Assembly: GCA_029932445.1 (NCBI GenBank)
Contig: JAOZQB010000078.1
Coordinates: 1-12,176 of the forward strand
Length of the DNA: 12,176 nt
Origin: Bacteroidales bacterium
GTDB taxonomy: Bacteria; Bacteroidota; Bacteroidia; Bacteroidales; JAADGE01
Reading direction: 5' to 3'
Below, one piece after another: positions 1 through 7,974 of the stretch. Position 1 is the stretch's first letter; each line of letters starts with the position of its first letter. A program made the position numbers and the translations under genes. The notes under the pieces are model-generated. The model was given only the letters and a program-made list of their open reading frames with translations. It did not search any database and was not told the DNA's origin.

Positions 1-56
1 TAATTAAGAAAAGGTATTTGTAAAATAATCAACCCACTATATTTAACATAGAACCT

Positions 57-98
57 AAAAAAGCATTAGTCGAAGAAATAATCCTTCGACTAATGTTT
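57..98 (-). terminator. Intrinsic terminator of the lipoprotein gene
   Basis: A perfect 12-bp inverted repeat (CATTAGTCGAAG at 64-75, its complement at 84-95) encloses an 8-nt loop. Read on the minus strand it begins about 10 nt after the stop codon at 105-107, and the stem is followed by C and then six T (62-57). Position, stem and T-run are those of a rho-independent terminator for the minus-strand lipoprotein gene. Read on the plus strand there is only a TTT, so it is probably one-directional. Confidence 0.8.
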
Positions 99-104
99 AA
101 ATAT

Positions 105-1256
105 TTAATGCTGAATTTCTTTTACCGTTCCGTTTTCGTCCATATTTAAAGTTACGATTTTTGCATCATTAATGATTTTTTTAATTTTGTTCAAAGCATC
201 TTCGGCTTTGTTTTTATCGGAATAAAATCTGTAAACCGCAAAATAAATATTTTTACCGTCATTATTTTTTATATTTACGGAATGAACAATATCAATTCCT
301 TTTTCCATTAATTCAAAAATTTTATATCGGCAGGAAGTAAGAGCATCATTTCCCTCAAAAGTGTTTGTTACGACAAGGTAAATAGTGCCTTTTCCCGTAA
401 TTTCAGACATATCTTTTTGTAATTCTTTAAAAACCGGCGTAAAAACCGTATTCGGAAAACGTTTTACAAAAAGTTCGGGAATATTGCAAGGTGCACTCCA
501 AGGATAATACTCAGTATGTAAACCTCCTTCAAAACATTCATTACCTACTTTATGAATATCGGCAAATTCAAGAACAATTTCATTAAATTTATCTTCAATA
601 TTTTTATAATATTCTGTTTCGAAATATTTATTAAAAAGTTTATAACCGGATTTAAATGCATCAAAATAATCTTGCAAACCCGCATAAGGATATTCGCCTC
701 CGAGGGCTTTAGAATAATTGTTATTAAATTCAATTTCTAAACGAAAAGCTTCTGATGCGTATTTATTAATCTTATCCGTTAAAACAGGGGCTTTATCCAA
801 ATCGACAAACATTCCTTCAGCATAAATAGGATTGAATCCGATTGATACCAACTCCTTTTCAACCTTATTCCATAAGTCCTGATTTGTTTCTCCTGTTGAT
901 GAATAAAAATTGTCAATTTTAGGCGTTAAATCAGAGATTAAATTATTACGAGCTTTAAGAACTGTTTTAATCTTATCTTCCGAAGTAATTTCTGAATTCA
1001 GCATTTTAGTATAATCTTGAAATGTTTTATAAAAATTTGAATTATCTTTCAGAATTCCGGATAACTCTTTTAAATTGTTTTCATCTTCGGGATCTTTTGT
1101 TTCAATAACTTGTGTTGTGTCAATGTTTATTTTCTGATTTTCAGTAATAACAGAAGTGTCTGAATTGTTTTTGTCTTCCGAATTTTCAGAGGTATTATTA
1201 CATGAAAATAATATAATTGCCGAAAATGACATTAAAAAAGTAATTGTTTTCATCAT
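105..1256 (-). CDS. Lipoprotein of unknown function with possible SPOR-like C-terminus
   Basis: A 383-residue protein exported as a lipoprotein: a short basic start, a hydrophobic stretch at about residues 5-17 and the lipobox LFSC, giving lipidated C19. Residues 20-60 are rich in Asn, Ser, Asp and Glu, a typical flexible tether. The middle (about 60-285) looks helical and I do not recognise it. Residues about 290-371 follow a beta-alpha-beta-beta-alpha-beta order (TIYLVV, a helix, IYFAVYRFYSDKNKAEDAL, then KIVTLN) that resembles a SPOR peptidoglycan-binding domain; the 'FAVYRF-SDKNKAEDAL' part is the best match, but this is inference. The start is ATG-ATG, so residue 1 or 2 could be used. 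It is transcribed alone, divergently from the TatD-family gene, and has its own terminator. A role at the cell envelope is all that can be supported. Confidence 0.85.
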   Translation of the reverse strand: MMKTITFLMSFSAIILFSCNNTSENSEDKNNSDTSVITENQKINIDTTQVIETKDPEDENNLKELSGILKDNSNFYKTFQDYTKMLNSEITSEDKIKTVLKARNNLISDLTPKIDNFYSSTGETNQDLWNKVEKELVSIGFNPIYAEGMFVDLDKAPVLTDKINKYASEAFRLEIEFNNNYSKALGGEYPYAGLQDYFDAFKSGYKLFNKYFETEYYKNIEDKFNEIVLEFADIHKVGNECFEGGLHTEYYPWSAPCNIPELFVKRFPNTVFTPVFKELQKDMSEITGKGTIYLVVTNTFEGNDALTSCRYKIFELMEKGIDIVHSVNIKNNDGKNIYFAVYRFYSDKNKAEDALNKIKKIINDAKIVTLNMDENGTVKEIQH

Positions 1257-1296
1257 TGTAAATTTTAGTTTGTTTTTTATAATATTTTTGAATTAT

Positions 1297-1304
1297 CAAA
1301 TATA
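1297..1304 (-). promoter_or_regulatory. Candidate -7 promoter element for the lipoprotein gene
   Basis: On the minus strand this reads TATATTTG, a full match to the Bacteroidota -7 consensus TAnnTTTG. It would place the transcription start about 35 nt before the ATG at 1256. No TTG -33 element is seen at the usual 19-21 nt distance, so support rests on the -7 box and its position in the divergent intergenic space. Confidence 0.45.
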
Positions 1305-1361
1305 ACAAATTATAAATATTTAAGTTTGTAATTTTTATGAATTTATTGCAAATACAAAAAC

Positions 1362-2135
1362 ATGTATTTTACAGACACACATACCCACCTGTATGTCAGC
1401 GAATTTGACGAAGACAGAGACGAGATTGTACGCAAAGCAATTGACGAAGGAATAAAAAAAATGGTTCTGCCGGGTATTCATTCGATATACATTCCGATGC
1501 AAAAGCAATTAACGGAAAGGTATCCCGAAAATTGTTTTCTTGCTTTCGGATTACATCCTTCAGATGTAAAAGAGGGTTTTGAAGATGAAATAGAAATCGT
1601 AAAAAACAACCTGCAAACAGGAAATGCTGTTGCCGTCGGGGAAATCGGCATTGATTTATATTGGGATAAAACATTTGCCGAACAACAAAAAAATGCTTTT
1701 GAAAAGCAAGTAATACTTGCAAAAGAATATAAACTGCCTGTTATTATCCATGTTCGTGAGGCATTTGATGAGGTTTTTGAAATTGTTGATAAATTAAATG
1801 ATAAGAATTTGAAAGGCATTTTTCACAGTTTTACGGGAACACCGGAACAAGCTGAAAAAATAATTAATTACGGCGGATTTAAAATAGGTATAAACGGCAT
1901 TGTTACATTCAAAAATTCCGGACTTGACAAAGTTGTAAAAGGCATTGACTTAAAAAACATTGTTTTGGAAACCGATTCACCCTATTTGTCGCCTGTTCCG
2001 AAAAGAGGAAAACGCAATGAAAGTTCACATTTGATTTACATTGCAGAAAAAGTTGCTGAAATTAAAGATATTTCCTTAAAAGAACTTGCTGAAATTACAA
2101 ATGATAATGCTGTAAAGATTTTTGGCAGTTTATAA
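1362..2135 (+). CDS. tatD: TatD-family metal-dependent hydrolase (DNase)
   Basis: A 257-residue cytoplasmic TIM-barrel hydrolase of the TatD family, whose members use two divalent metals and have 3'-5' exonuclease or DNase activity. The signature residues are all present: D5-T-H7-T-H9 at the N-terminus, GLHP with H65, GEIGID with the metal-bridging E94, IIHVRE with H130, IFHSF with H155, and ETDSPYL with D205. The RGKRNE segment before SSH near the C-terminus is also typical. Length matches the usual 255-265. The start ATG lies directly before the conserved first beta strand, so no longer form is needed. It stands alone, divergent from the lipoprotein gene and convergent with the secreted Ig-domain protein. 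The symbol is family-level: TatD, YcfH and YjjV paralogues cannot be separated by eye. Confidence 0.95.
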   Translation: MYFTDTHTHLYVSEFDEDRDEIVRKAIDEGIKKMVLPGIHSIYIPMQKQLTERYPENCFLAFGLHPSDVKEGFEDEIEIVKNNLQTGNAVAVGEIGIDLYWDKTFAEQQKNAFEKQVILAKEYKLPVIIHVREAFDEVFEIVDKLNDKNLKGIFHSFTGTPEQAEKIINYGGFKIGINGIVTFKNSGLDKVVKGIDLKNIVLETDSPYLSPVPKRGKRNESSHLIYIAEKVAEIKDISLKELAEITNDNAVKIFGSL

Positions 2136-2165
2136 AAAAATACCGACAATAATTGCCGGTATTTT
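2134..2165. terminator. Bidirectional terminator between convergent genes
   Basis: AAAATACCGACAA (2137-2149) and TTGCCGGTATTTT (2153-2165) pair over 12 of 13 positions around a 3-nt loop. On the minus strand the stem is followed by seven T (2140-2134), a strong terminator for the secreted-protein gene. On the plus strand the U-run is only TTTT within the stem, so termination of the TatD-family gene is weaker. It begins right at the TatD-family stop codon and fills most of the 50-base gap between the two stops. Confidence 0.75.
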
Positions 2166-2185
2166 AAAAATTGATAAGCAGAATT

Positions 2186-4699
2186 TTATTGTTTGATAAA
2201 CTTTTTTTCAATTATTTGATTATTTGTATTGATTTTAATAATATAAAGTCCGTTACTTAAATTTGAAAGATTTATTTTAATATTATTTGAATTTTGGCTT
2301 TTTGTATAAACTTTTTTTCCTGAAATATTAAAAATATGAATATTATTAATATTTTGTTTTGCTGAAACATTCAAAAAATCAGTTACAATATTAGGATAAA
2401 TACTGATATAATCCGAAAAATTTTCCGATATTCCGGAAGAAAGCGAAAGAACGGCATTATTACTTGTTTCAGAACCGCAAGAACCTGTTACTACAACAGA
2501 ATAAACCCCTTCATCATTTACCGAAACATTTGAAATCGTTAAACTTGCACCGGTTGCTCCGGAAATATCATTACCGTCTTTTTTCCATTGATAGCTTAAA
2601 TTACTTCCGTCAGCTGTTACATTAAATACGACATCATCTCCGGCTGAAGCATTAACATCTTGCGGTTGTTCCGTTATAGAAACAAGCTCATTAACCGTTA
2701 AATAGAAATTGTCTCCCGAAACTTGCGAACAATGAGAATTTCCGATATTTACTTTATAATTTGCTTCATCGCTTAGTTGTGCGTTCGTAATTGAATATGT
2801 CGGATTTGAACTGCTTGTTATCAAAGTATTATTTTTATACCAAAAATAAGTATCAGTATTATCGGCATTAGCGGTAAAACTTACATCACCGGCTTCACAA
2901 ATTTCTTGAGATTGCGGTTGAGAAATAAATGAAGGAGCCGGATAAACTGTTAAATTTGTTGTGCTTGAAGCTATTTCTCCGCAAGCATTTGTTACTTTAC
3001 AGGTATAATTATGGCTGTCTGATATTTGTGCATTGTTTATTGTTAATGTTGTTCCGTAAATTCCTAATGAACCGTTTTCTTGAAACCAACTGTATGAATT
3101 ATTTGTAATACCCGTGCCGCTTGCTTCAACATGCAATACAACATCGTCTCCTTCGCAAGCATCTGTCTCGGCAGGTAAAGAAACCGTAAAAGTCGTAGGC
3201 GAACAACTTTCCTCAATATTTAAGCTGAAAATACCTTCCGGTAAATTATTTGTGTTTGAAAAATGTCCGATATTTATATAATAAATTTCTCCGTCAAGCG
3301 ATGAAAAAGTTAAAGTTTCTGTCGCTCCTGTTCCTCCGTTGTCGGCATTTTCCGTTAAAGTAAAACTTCCGCAACTTCCTGTTAGTACGGCAATTTCCGC
3401 ATCCCAATTATCAGGGGTAACGTTTATTGTATAATCGGCACCGTTGCCTTGCAAAGCATACCAAACACCGTCATTCATACCATCGGTTCCGTATAAAATA
3501 AAACCGTTGTTATTTGTTGCATAAGAAGCATCTTGGCTTTGATTGTATGGAAAATCATTAACAGGTTCAAAATTACTGCATGCATCATTATAAGGCGGAT
3601 TATTATATGCAATAATATTAAATGCATCAAAAGAATTTTCCGAACTGTAATTTTTCTCAACTTTAAAATATACAACTTCCCCGGGAGTTCTTCCTGTTAA
3701 TGTAATTTTGGAAAAATTACCGGTTCCGCTGTTATCGTCTTCCGTAATTTTTGTTAAACTTTTAGAATTATTTATGTAAGCCGTTAAATATGTATCCGTC
3801 ATATCCGAGTTTTCGGCATATGAAGTTTCAACGGTAACGGTTCCGGATTGAGGTATTGTTACCGAATACCAAACTTCAGGATTATTATTAGGGTCATTTA
3901 CGTCATAATTAGGATCATTTGTTGCACCGAATACAGTTCCCGTTGTTTTTTCGGCATCGATTGCCGTAACAATTATTTCTTGTGCAGATACAAAATTATT
4001 ATTTTGAGGTTGTTTCGGAGTGAAACGGTAATATGCCTCTGATCCGGGATAGTTATTTGTAGAAATGCTGTTATTTGATGTTGTTGTGCTTGTTGAAGCG
4101 GGATTTCCCGGCGTAATACTAAAAAAGTCATTTCCTCCTTCGGTATTCATTCCTATTGTTGCACTTCTTGTGTCGGAAGAATTCAGATCTCCGTACCAAA
4201 AAGAGAAACCGGTACTTTCTCCGATTTGCAATTTAAATGATACTGTTTGTCCTGTATTTCTCCAAGAAATATTTTGCCATTCAATCCATAACCATCTGTG
4301 CGGTGATGTCCCTCCCGTTTTATAAACAATTTTTCCGTTATCGGCAGCTCTTATGTATAAATCATCCCAAAGCGGTGCTATGATATTTGAATGATCATTA
4401 TCTGCACTTGCCAAATCGTTATCATAATCAACATTTCCGGAAGTAAACGATACGGCTCCGTTCACCCCTATTGTCAGTGAGGTATATGTATTACCTCCGT
4501 ATTTAAAACTAAATCCTATGGGTATTGTAACTTCATCGTCATCTGCATTTTGTCCTGCAAAAACTTCTGTTCCTCCGGTTATTGAGCTGTAATTGTACTG
4601 TTCGTCTAAAGAAATATCATAATAATCAGCTATTTGTTGTGCATTTGAATAAACATTGATAAATATCAGTAACAGAATTAATAAAAAATGTTTTTTCAT
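2186..4699 (-). CDS. Secreted multidomain Ig-like protein with T9SS type A sorting domain
   Basis: A cell-surface or secreted, adhesin-like protein of 837 residues. The longest reading frame begins at 4732, but the ATG at 4699 comes right before MKKHFLLILLLIFINVYSNA, a good Sec signal peptide; an earlier start would put a charged segment in front. Numbering from 4732, domains are: nidogen-like beta sandwich about 33-240 (IGVNGAVSF, IIAPLWDD, LWIEWQN); two PPC-like beta domains about 245-378 and 380-507 (EVWYSV and GVWYAL strands, then aromatic IYYINIG); three Ig-like domains about 510-597, 598-682 and 683-766 (W plus D-x-x-x-Y-x-C/V patterns, paired Cys in the first two); and a type IX sorting domain 770-848 (ISIYPN, ISGKKVY, LSNGLYIIKI, ending EKKFIKQ). 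Such C-terminal domains direct outer-membrane export and are removed on secretion. No catalytic motif is seen, so binding or adhesion is the likely role. The only neighbours are unrelated. Confidence 0.9.
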   Translation of the reverse strand: MKKHFLLILLLIFINVYSNAQQIADYYDISLDEQYNYSSITGGTEVFAGQNADDDEVTIPIGFSFKYGGNTYTSLTIGVNGAVSFTSGNVDYDNDLASADNDHSNIIAPLWDDLYIRAADNGKIVYKTGGTSPHRWLWIEWQNISWRNTGQTVSFKLQIGESTGFSFWYGDLNSSDTRSATIGMNTEGGNDFFSITPGNPASTSTTTSNNSISTNNYPGSEAYYRFTPKQPQNNNFVSAQEIIVTAIDAEKTTGTVFGATNDPNYDVNDPNNNPEVWYSVTIPQSGTVTVETSYAENSDMTDTYLTAYINNSKSLTKITEDDNSGTGNFSKITLTGRTPGEVVYFKVEKNYSSENSFDAFNIIAYNNPPYNDACSNFEPVNDFPYNQSQDASYATNNNGFILYGTDGMNDGVWYALQGNGADYTINVTPDNWDAEIAVLTGSCGSFTLTENADNGGTGATETLTFSSLDGEIYYINIGHFSNTNNLPEGIFSLNIEESCSPTTFTVSLPAETDACEGDDVVLHVEASGTGITNNSYSWFQENGSLGIYGTTLTINNAQISDSHNYTCKVTNACGEIASSTTNLTVYPAPSFISQPQSQEICEAGDVSFTANADNTDTYFWYKNNTLITSSSNPTYSITNAQLSDEANYKVNIGNSHCSQVSGDNFYLTVNELVSITEQPQDVNASAGDDVVFNVTADGSNLSYQWKKDGNDISGATGASLTISNVSVNDEGVYSVVVTGSCGSETSNNAVLSLSSGISENFSDYISIYPNIVTDFLNVSAKQNINNIHIFNISGKKVYTKSQNSNNIKINLSNLSNGLYIIKINTNNQIIEKKFIKQ

Positions 4700-4823
4700 A
4701 AGTTTTAGATTTAAAAAATTAATAATATGCAATTTTAGTATATTTTATTTTGAATTTCTGCTTAGATTTATATCTGTAACTAAAAAAAATATAAGTGTCG
4801 GGCTTTTTTTTATATTCGTTTTA

Positions 4824-4831
4824 TAACTTTG
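4824..4831 (+). promoter_or_regulatory. Candidate -7 element of the histidine kinase operon
   Basis: TAACTTTG matches TAnnTTTG at every fixed position. It ends only 10 nt before the ATG at 4842, so transcription would begin about 4-6 nt before the start codon or at it. A GTG at 4833, in frame with the kinase, would lie upstream of the transcript and can be excluded if this promoter is real. No clear TTG -33 element is found 19-21 nt upstream. Confidence 0.5.
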
Positions 4832-4841
4832 CGTGAAATCT

Positions 4842-6734
4842 ATGAAATATACTTATTTTAAATATTTATTTATTCCGATATTATTTTTGTTCGCTAATGC
4901 ATCGGCTCAAAATATCGACAGTTTAAAACAGATTACATTATCACTGAAATATTCGGAGAAAGGACATGTTTTATATCAAATAGGAAATTATTACATTAAA
5001 AAAAATGAGATTGACAGTAGTTTGAAATATACATTACAATCCGTAAAATATTTAAATTCTGACACGGAACAAAGCAATGCTTATGAAAATTTAGGGATGT
5101 GTTATTATTATCGAAATGATTTTTCGAAAGCACTGAGAAATTTTAAACAATCATTAAAATACTCGCTTGAAACCGGAAATGACAGTATAATTGCCCGCAG
5201 ATATTCTGATTTGGGTGTTGTGTACGATTATCTGGGAGCTTATGATAAAGCTGTTGAGAATTATTTAAATGCCGTAAAACTCTTTGAAAAACGTAATGAT
5301 TTATACGGAATAGCTAAAACATATAATAATCTCGGTATTATAAATGAAACTTTTGATAAGTACGAAACAGCTCTGGATTATTATAATAAATCTCTTCGTT
5401 TAAAACAAACTTTAAAACTCGACAGCTCCGAATTTGTTTCAAATTTGGTAAATCTGGGTTCGGTTTACGAAAAATCCGGATATAAAACGAAAGCACTTCA
5501 ATATTATAAAGAAGCATCGGAACTGTTCCGAAAAACAAAAAATAATAAATATACTGCATTATGTTTAAATAATATTGCAGAAATTTACGTTTCTGAAAAA
5601 GAATTTGAAAAAGCAAAGCATTATTTAACACTTGCGTTGAATTTAAGCTCCGAAAAATCCGGAAATATGAATTTTGCTAAATCAAATTTGATCCTGGCAA
5701 ATGTTTTAATATCCCGACATGATTTTAAAAATGCTGAGTTGAATTTAAACAAGGCGTTTAAAACAGCAGAAGATGTAGGACTAAATACTATGAAATCAGA
5801 TATTTTAAAAGGATATATAAATTTATACGAAGCTGAAAAGAATTATAAAAATGCTTTTGAAACACAAAAAAAATATTTACGATTAAAGGACAGCATAAAT
5901 ACCGAAAAATTAAACGAAAAAACAGAACATCTTCAAATTGTTTATGAAACAGAGAAAAAAGAACAAAAAATTCAAAATTTAAAAACAGACATAAGTCGTA
6001 AAAGAATACTTTGGATTTCTGTATTTATTATTTTATTAATGGTTTTAGTGCTTGTATATTTTGTTTTAAGAAACAAATTGAATAAATCAAAAATTAATAA
6101 TTACATTTTTAATCAAAAATTATTACGTTCTCAAATGAACCCGCATTTTATTTTCAATGCTTTAAATTCAGTACAATCATATATGCTTGAGAATGATACT
6201 AAAAAAGCCGGGTTTTATCTTTCGTCTTTTTCTAAATTGATGCGTTCCGTTTTAACAAATTCGCGTGAGGAATTTATCAGCTTGCAGGAAGAACTCGATA
6301 CACTTGAAAATTATCTTAAAATTCAAAAACTACGATATTACGATAAATTTGATTATAAAATTGAAGTTGATGAAAATCTTGATACCGATTTTTATTTAAT
6401 TCCGCCGATGTTAGCTCAGCCTTTTATTGAAAATGCTCTTGTGCATGGCTTTAAAGATATTGATTACGAGGGATTTATAAGTGTCTCTTTTAAGTTGGAA
6501 GATAATATGCTGAAACTGTTTATTGAAGATAACGGAAAAGGAATTTCTTATGATGCCGAAAAAAAACATAAATCCTACGCAACCGAAATAACCAAAGAGC
6601 GATTAAAGATATTAAAACAACAAACAAAAACTAATATTAAATTTGAAATTTTCAATTTAAAAGATACTTCTAAAACAAGCGGAACACAAGTAATAATTAT
6701 TTTACCTCAAATAAAAAATACCGAAAATGTTTAA
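4842..6734 (+). CDS. TPR-containing LytS-type sensor histidine kinase
   Basis: An inner-membrane sensor kinase of 630 residues. Signal-like segment 1-23 (MKYTYFKYLFIPILFLFANA); tandem TPR repeats from about 40 to 345, predicted to be outside the cytoplasm; a short charged coiled coil 355-387; one membrane helix about 388-410 (ILWISVFIILLMVLVLVYFV); then a His_kinase (PF06580) and HATPase domain. Key residues: NPHFIFNALNSVQ with phospho-acceptor H435; N-box PFIENALVHG (about 527-536); G-box DNGKG (563-567). All are intact. The frame also opens at GTG 4833, but ATG 4842 directly precedes the signal segment and fits the promoter. The stop overlaps the response-regulator start by 8 nt, so the two are co-transcribed and probably translationally coupled. 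Pairs of this build are common in Bacteroidota; the signal sensed by the TPR part cannot be told from sequence. Confidence 0.93.
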   Translation: MKYTYFKYLFIPILFLFANASAQNIDSLKQITLSLKYSEKGHVLYQIGNYYIKKNEIDSSLKYTLQSVKYLNSDTEQSNAYENLGMCYYYRNDFSKALRNFKQSLKYSLETGNDSIIARRYSDLGVVYDYLGAYDKAVENYLNAVKLFEKRNDLYGIAKTYNNLGIINETFDKYETALDYYNKSLRLKQTLKLDSSEFVSNLVNLGSVYEKSGYKTKALQYYKEASELFRKTKNNKYTALCLNNIAEIYVSEKEFEKAKHYLTLALNLSSEKSGNMNFAKSNLILANVLISRHDFKNAELNLNKAFKTAEDVGLNTMKSDILKGYINLYEAEKNYKNAFETQKKYLRLKDSINTEKLNEKTEHLQIVYETEKKEQKIQNLKTDISRKRILWISVFIILLMVLVLVYFVLRNKLNKSKINNYIFNQKLLRSQMNPHFIFNALNSVQSYMLENDTKKAGFYLSSFSKLMRSVLTNSREEFISLQEELDTLENYLKIQKLRYYDKFDYKIEVDENLDTDFYLIPPMLAQPFIENALVHGFKDIDYEGFISVSFKLEDNMLKLFIEDNGKGISYDAEKKHKSYATEITKERLKILKQQTKTNIKFEIFNLKDTSKTSGTQVIIILPQIKNTENV

Positions 6735-7473
6735 AGCAGCAGTTATTGATGATGAGGCAAATGCAAGAAAAAATTTAATAACAATTATTAATAATTATTG
6801 TGATGATATTAATATTGTCGGACAAGCTGAAAATGTAAAATCGGGGCAAAAATTAATATTAAATAAAAAACCGGATATCGTATTTTTGGACATAGAAATG
6901 CCTGACGGAACAGGTTTCGATTTGCTTGAAAAAATTCCGAAACGCAATTTTTCATTAATTTTTACTACCGGACATAATGATTTCGCTTTAAAAGCTTTTC
7001 AATTTAATGCTGTCGATTACATTCTCAAACCTGTTGATATTGAAGATGTTATTAATGCTGTAAATAAGGCAAAACAAATACAAAAACCTGAATTGTCCGA
7101 AAAAATAATTAAGCAACTTTTAATTTCCGTTAAGGAAAAGACCAATAAGAAAATTATATTAAAAACAGCCGAGACCGTTTTTATTGTTAAAGTTGAAGAA
7201 ATTATAAGATGCGAATCGGACAGAGGATACACTACTTTTTTTATTAAAGACGGAAAAAAAATTGTTATTTCTAAAAATTTAAAAGAATATGAACTCCTGT
7301 TAAAAGATTTTAATTTTTTCAGAACTCATAATTCGCATCTTGTTAATTTGAATTATGTAAAGCAATTTCAGAAAACAGACGGAGGTCAGTTAATTATGAA
7401 AGATAATTCAAAAATCCCTGTATCTGTCAGAAAAAAAGAAGCTGTCTTATATAAATTGGAAAATTTATTGTAA
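6727..7473 (+). CDS. LytTR-family response regulator
   Basis: A 248-residue DNA-binding regulator, partner of the upstream kinase. The receiver domain (1-120) has the acidic pair D8/D9, phospho-acceptor D55 in IVFLDIEMPDG, the T80/T81 switch position and K101 in DYILKPVD. A linker follows, and then a LytTR domain (about 138-248) with the expected features: KIILKTAETVFIVKVEEIIRCES, then FFRTHNSHLVNLNYV (the family R-x-H-x-S-x-x-V-N core), and KIPVSVRKK near the end. The start ATG lies within the kinase gene (8-nt overlap). LytTR regulators usually bind paired sites upstream of envelope or surface genes; no such site could be identified by eye here. The stop is followed by only 14 nt before the -33 element of the next gene, and no hairpin terminator is seen. 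Confidence 0.94.
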   Translation: MFKAAVIDDEANARKNLITIINNYCDDINIVGQAENVKSGQKLILNKKPDIVFLDIEMPDGTGFDLLEKIPKRNFSLIFTTGHNDFALKAFQFNAVDYILKPVDIEDVINAVNKAKQIQKPELSEKIIKQLLISVKEKTNKKIILKTAETVFIVKVEEIIRCESDRGYTTFFIKDGKKIVISKNLKEYELLLKDFNFFRTHNSHLVNLNYVKQFQKTDGGQLIMKDNSKIPVSVRKKEAVLYKLENLL

Positions 7474-7487
7474 TTCTTAAAAAAAAA

Positions 7488-7518
7488 TTTGATAGTATTT
7501 TAAAATATTATATAATTG
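7488..7518 (+). promoter_or_regulatory. Predicted promoter of the Rrf2 regulator gene
   Basis: TTTG at 7488-7491 (-33 type) and TATAATTG at 7511-7518 (7 of 8 to the plus-strand TAnnTTTG -7 consensus) are separated by 19 nt, the standard Bacteroidota spacing. The transcription start would fall near 7523-7526, at the first base of the proposed operator. Confidence 0.6.
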
Positions 7519-7523
7519 TAAAA

Positions 7524-7541
7524 TAATACATTAAGGTGGTA
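7524..7541 (+). promoter_or_regulatory. Proposed Rrf2 operator, autoregulatory copy
   Basis: TAATACATTAAGGTGGTA is identical at 15 of 18 positions to the palindrome in front of the qNOR gene (7975-7992). It begins 5 nt after the -7 element, over the likely transcription start, and runs to within 4 nt of the ATG at 7546. A bound repressor would block transcription initiation. It includes AAGGTGG, which resembles a Shine-Dalgarno sequence, but Bacteroidota initiate largely without one, so the operator explanation is preferred. This copy is the less symmetrical of the two (4 of 6 arm pairs). Confidence 0.55.
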
Positions 7542-7545
7542 TTTA

Positions 7546-7959
7546 ATGAAATTATCCAAAACATCCGAATATGCCCTGAGAATATTAAGTTTTATGGCTA
7601 AAGATGCAAACAGAAGTTATTCGGCTAAATATTTGGTTGAAAAACTCAATATTTCTGATAAATACTTAAGACGGTTAATGACCGGACTTACAAAAGCAGA
7701 ATTGATATGCAGTAAACAAGGCAGAAACGGCGGCTATCAATTTGCAAAAAATATAAATAACATTACGATTTATCAAATTATTGATGCAGTCGAAGGAATG
7801 GAAAAATATTTCGGTTGTATCATGGGTTTTAAAGAATGTTCCGATGATAAACCATGCAGTATGCATAAAATATGGAGCTCAATGAGAGATAAATTATTGC
7901 AAACATTCATGAAAACAACTTTGGCGGATTTAAAAATTTCCGATACAATGAAATACTAA
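7546..7959 (+). CDS. Rrf2-family iron-sulfur transcriptional regulator, probable NO sensor
   Basis: A 137-residue winged-helix regulator of the Rrf2 family (relatives IscR, NsrR, RsrR). The start MKLSKTSEYALRIL is the usual family N-terminus, the recognition helix region is YSAKYLVEKLNISDKYLRRL, and the wing contains KQGRNGGYQFAK. The cluster loop has C91, C98 and C104 (C-x6-C-x5-C) followed by H107, so a [2Fe-2S] or [4Fe-4S] centre is expected. E8 lies at the position of a non-Cys ligand in some relatives. The next gene, 67 nt downstream, encodes a nitric oxide reductase, which makes an NsrR-like NO-responsive repressor the best reading; no isc or suf genes are nearby to favour an IscR role. 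Near-identical palindromes in front of both genes support control of self and reductase. Family assignment is sure, the NO role is inferred. Confidence 0.9.
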   Translation: MKLSKTSEYALRILSFMAKDANRSYSAKYLVEKLNISDKYLRRLMTGLTKAELICSKQGRNGGYQFAKNINNITIYQIIDAVEGMEKYFGCIMGFKECSDDKPCSMHKIWSSMRDKLLQTFMKTTLADLKISDTMKY

Positions 7960-7974
7960 TTTTTTTCACTAATA

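Noticed and set aside
4065..4325. An 86-codon plus-strand frame inside the secreted-protein gene
   Set aside because: It is fully antisense to the nidogen-like domain of an intact gene with clear domain structure; no independent start signal or motif.
4700..4732. ATG at 4732 as start of the T9SS protein
   Set aside because: It adds 11 residues ahead of a complete signal peptide, and the better start is the ATG at 4699; a possible weak -7 box (minus strand, 4737-4730) would overlap the longer start.
4833..4841. GTG start for the histidine kinase, three codons upstream of the ATG
   Set aside because: It would add only three residues before the signal segment and lies 1 nt after a strong -7 promoter element, so it is probably not in the transcript.
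6727..7473. Two-component pair as the regulator of qNOR
   Set aside because: The pair lies just upstream, but the Rrf2 gene and its matching operators intervene, and no LytTR-type repeated sites were seen near the qNOR promoter.
7546..7959. IscR, regulator of iron-sulfur cluster assembly
   Set aside because: No isc or suf genes are nearby, the first Cys gap differs by one residue, and the adjacent qNOR with a shared operator fits an NO-sensing role better.
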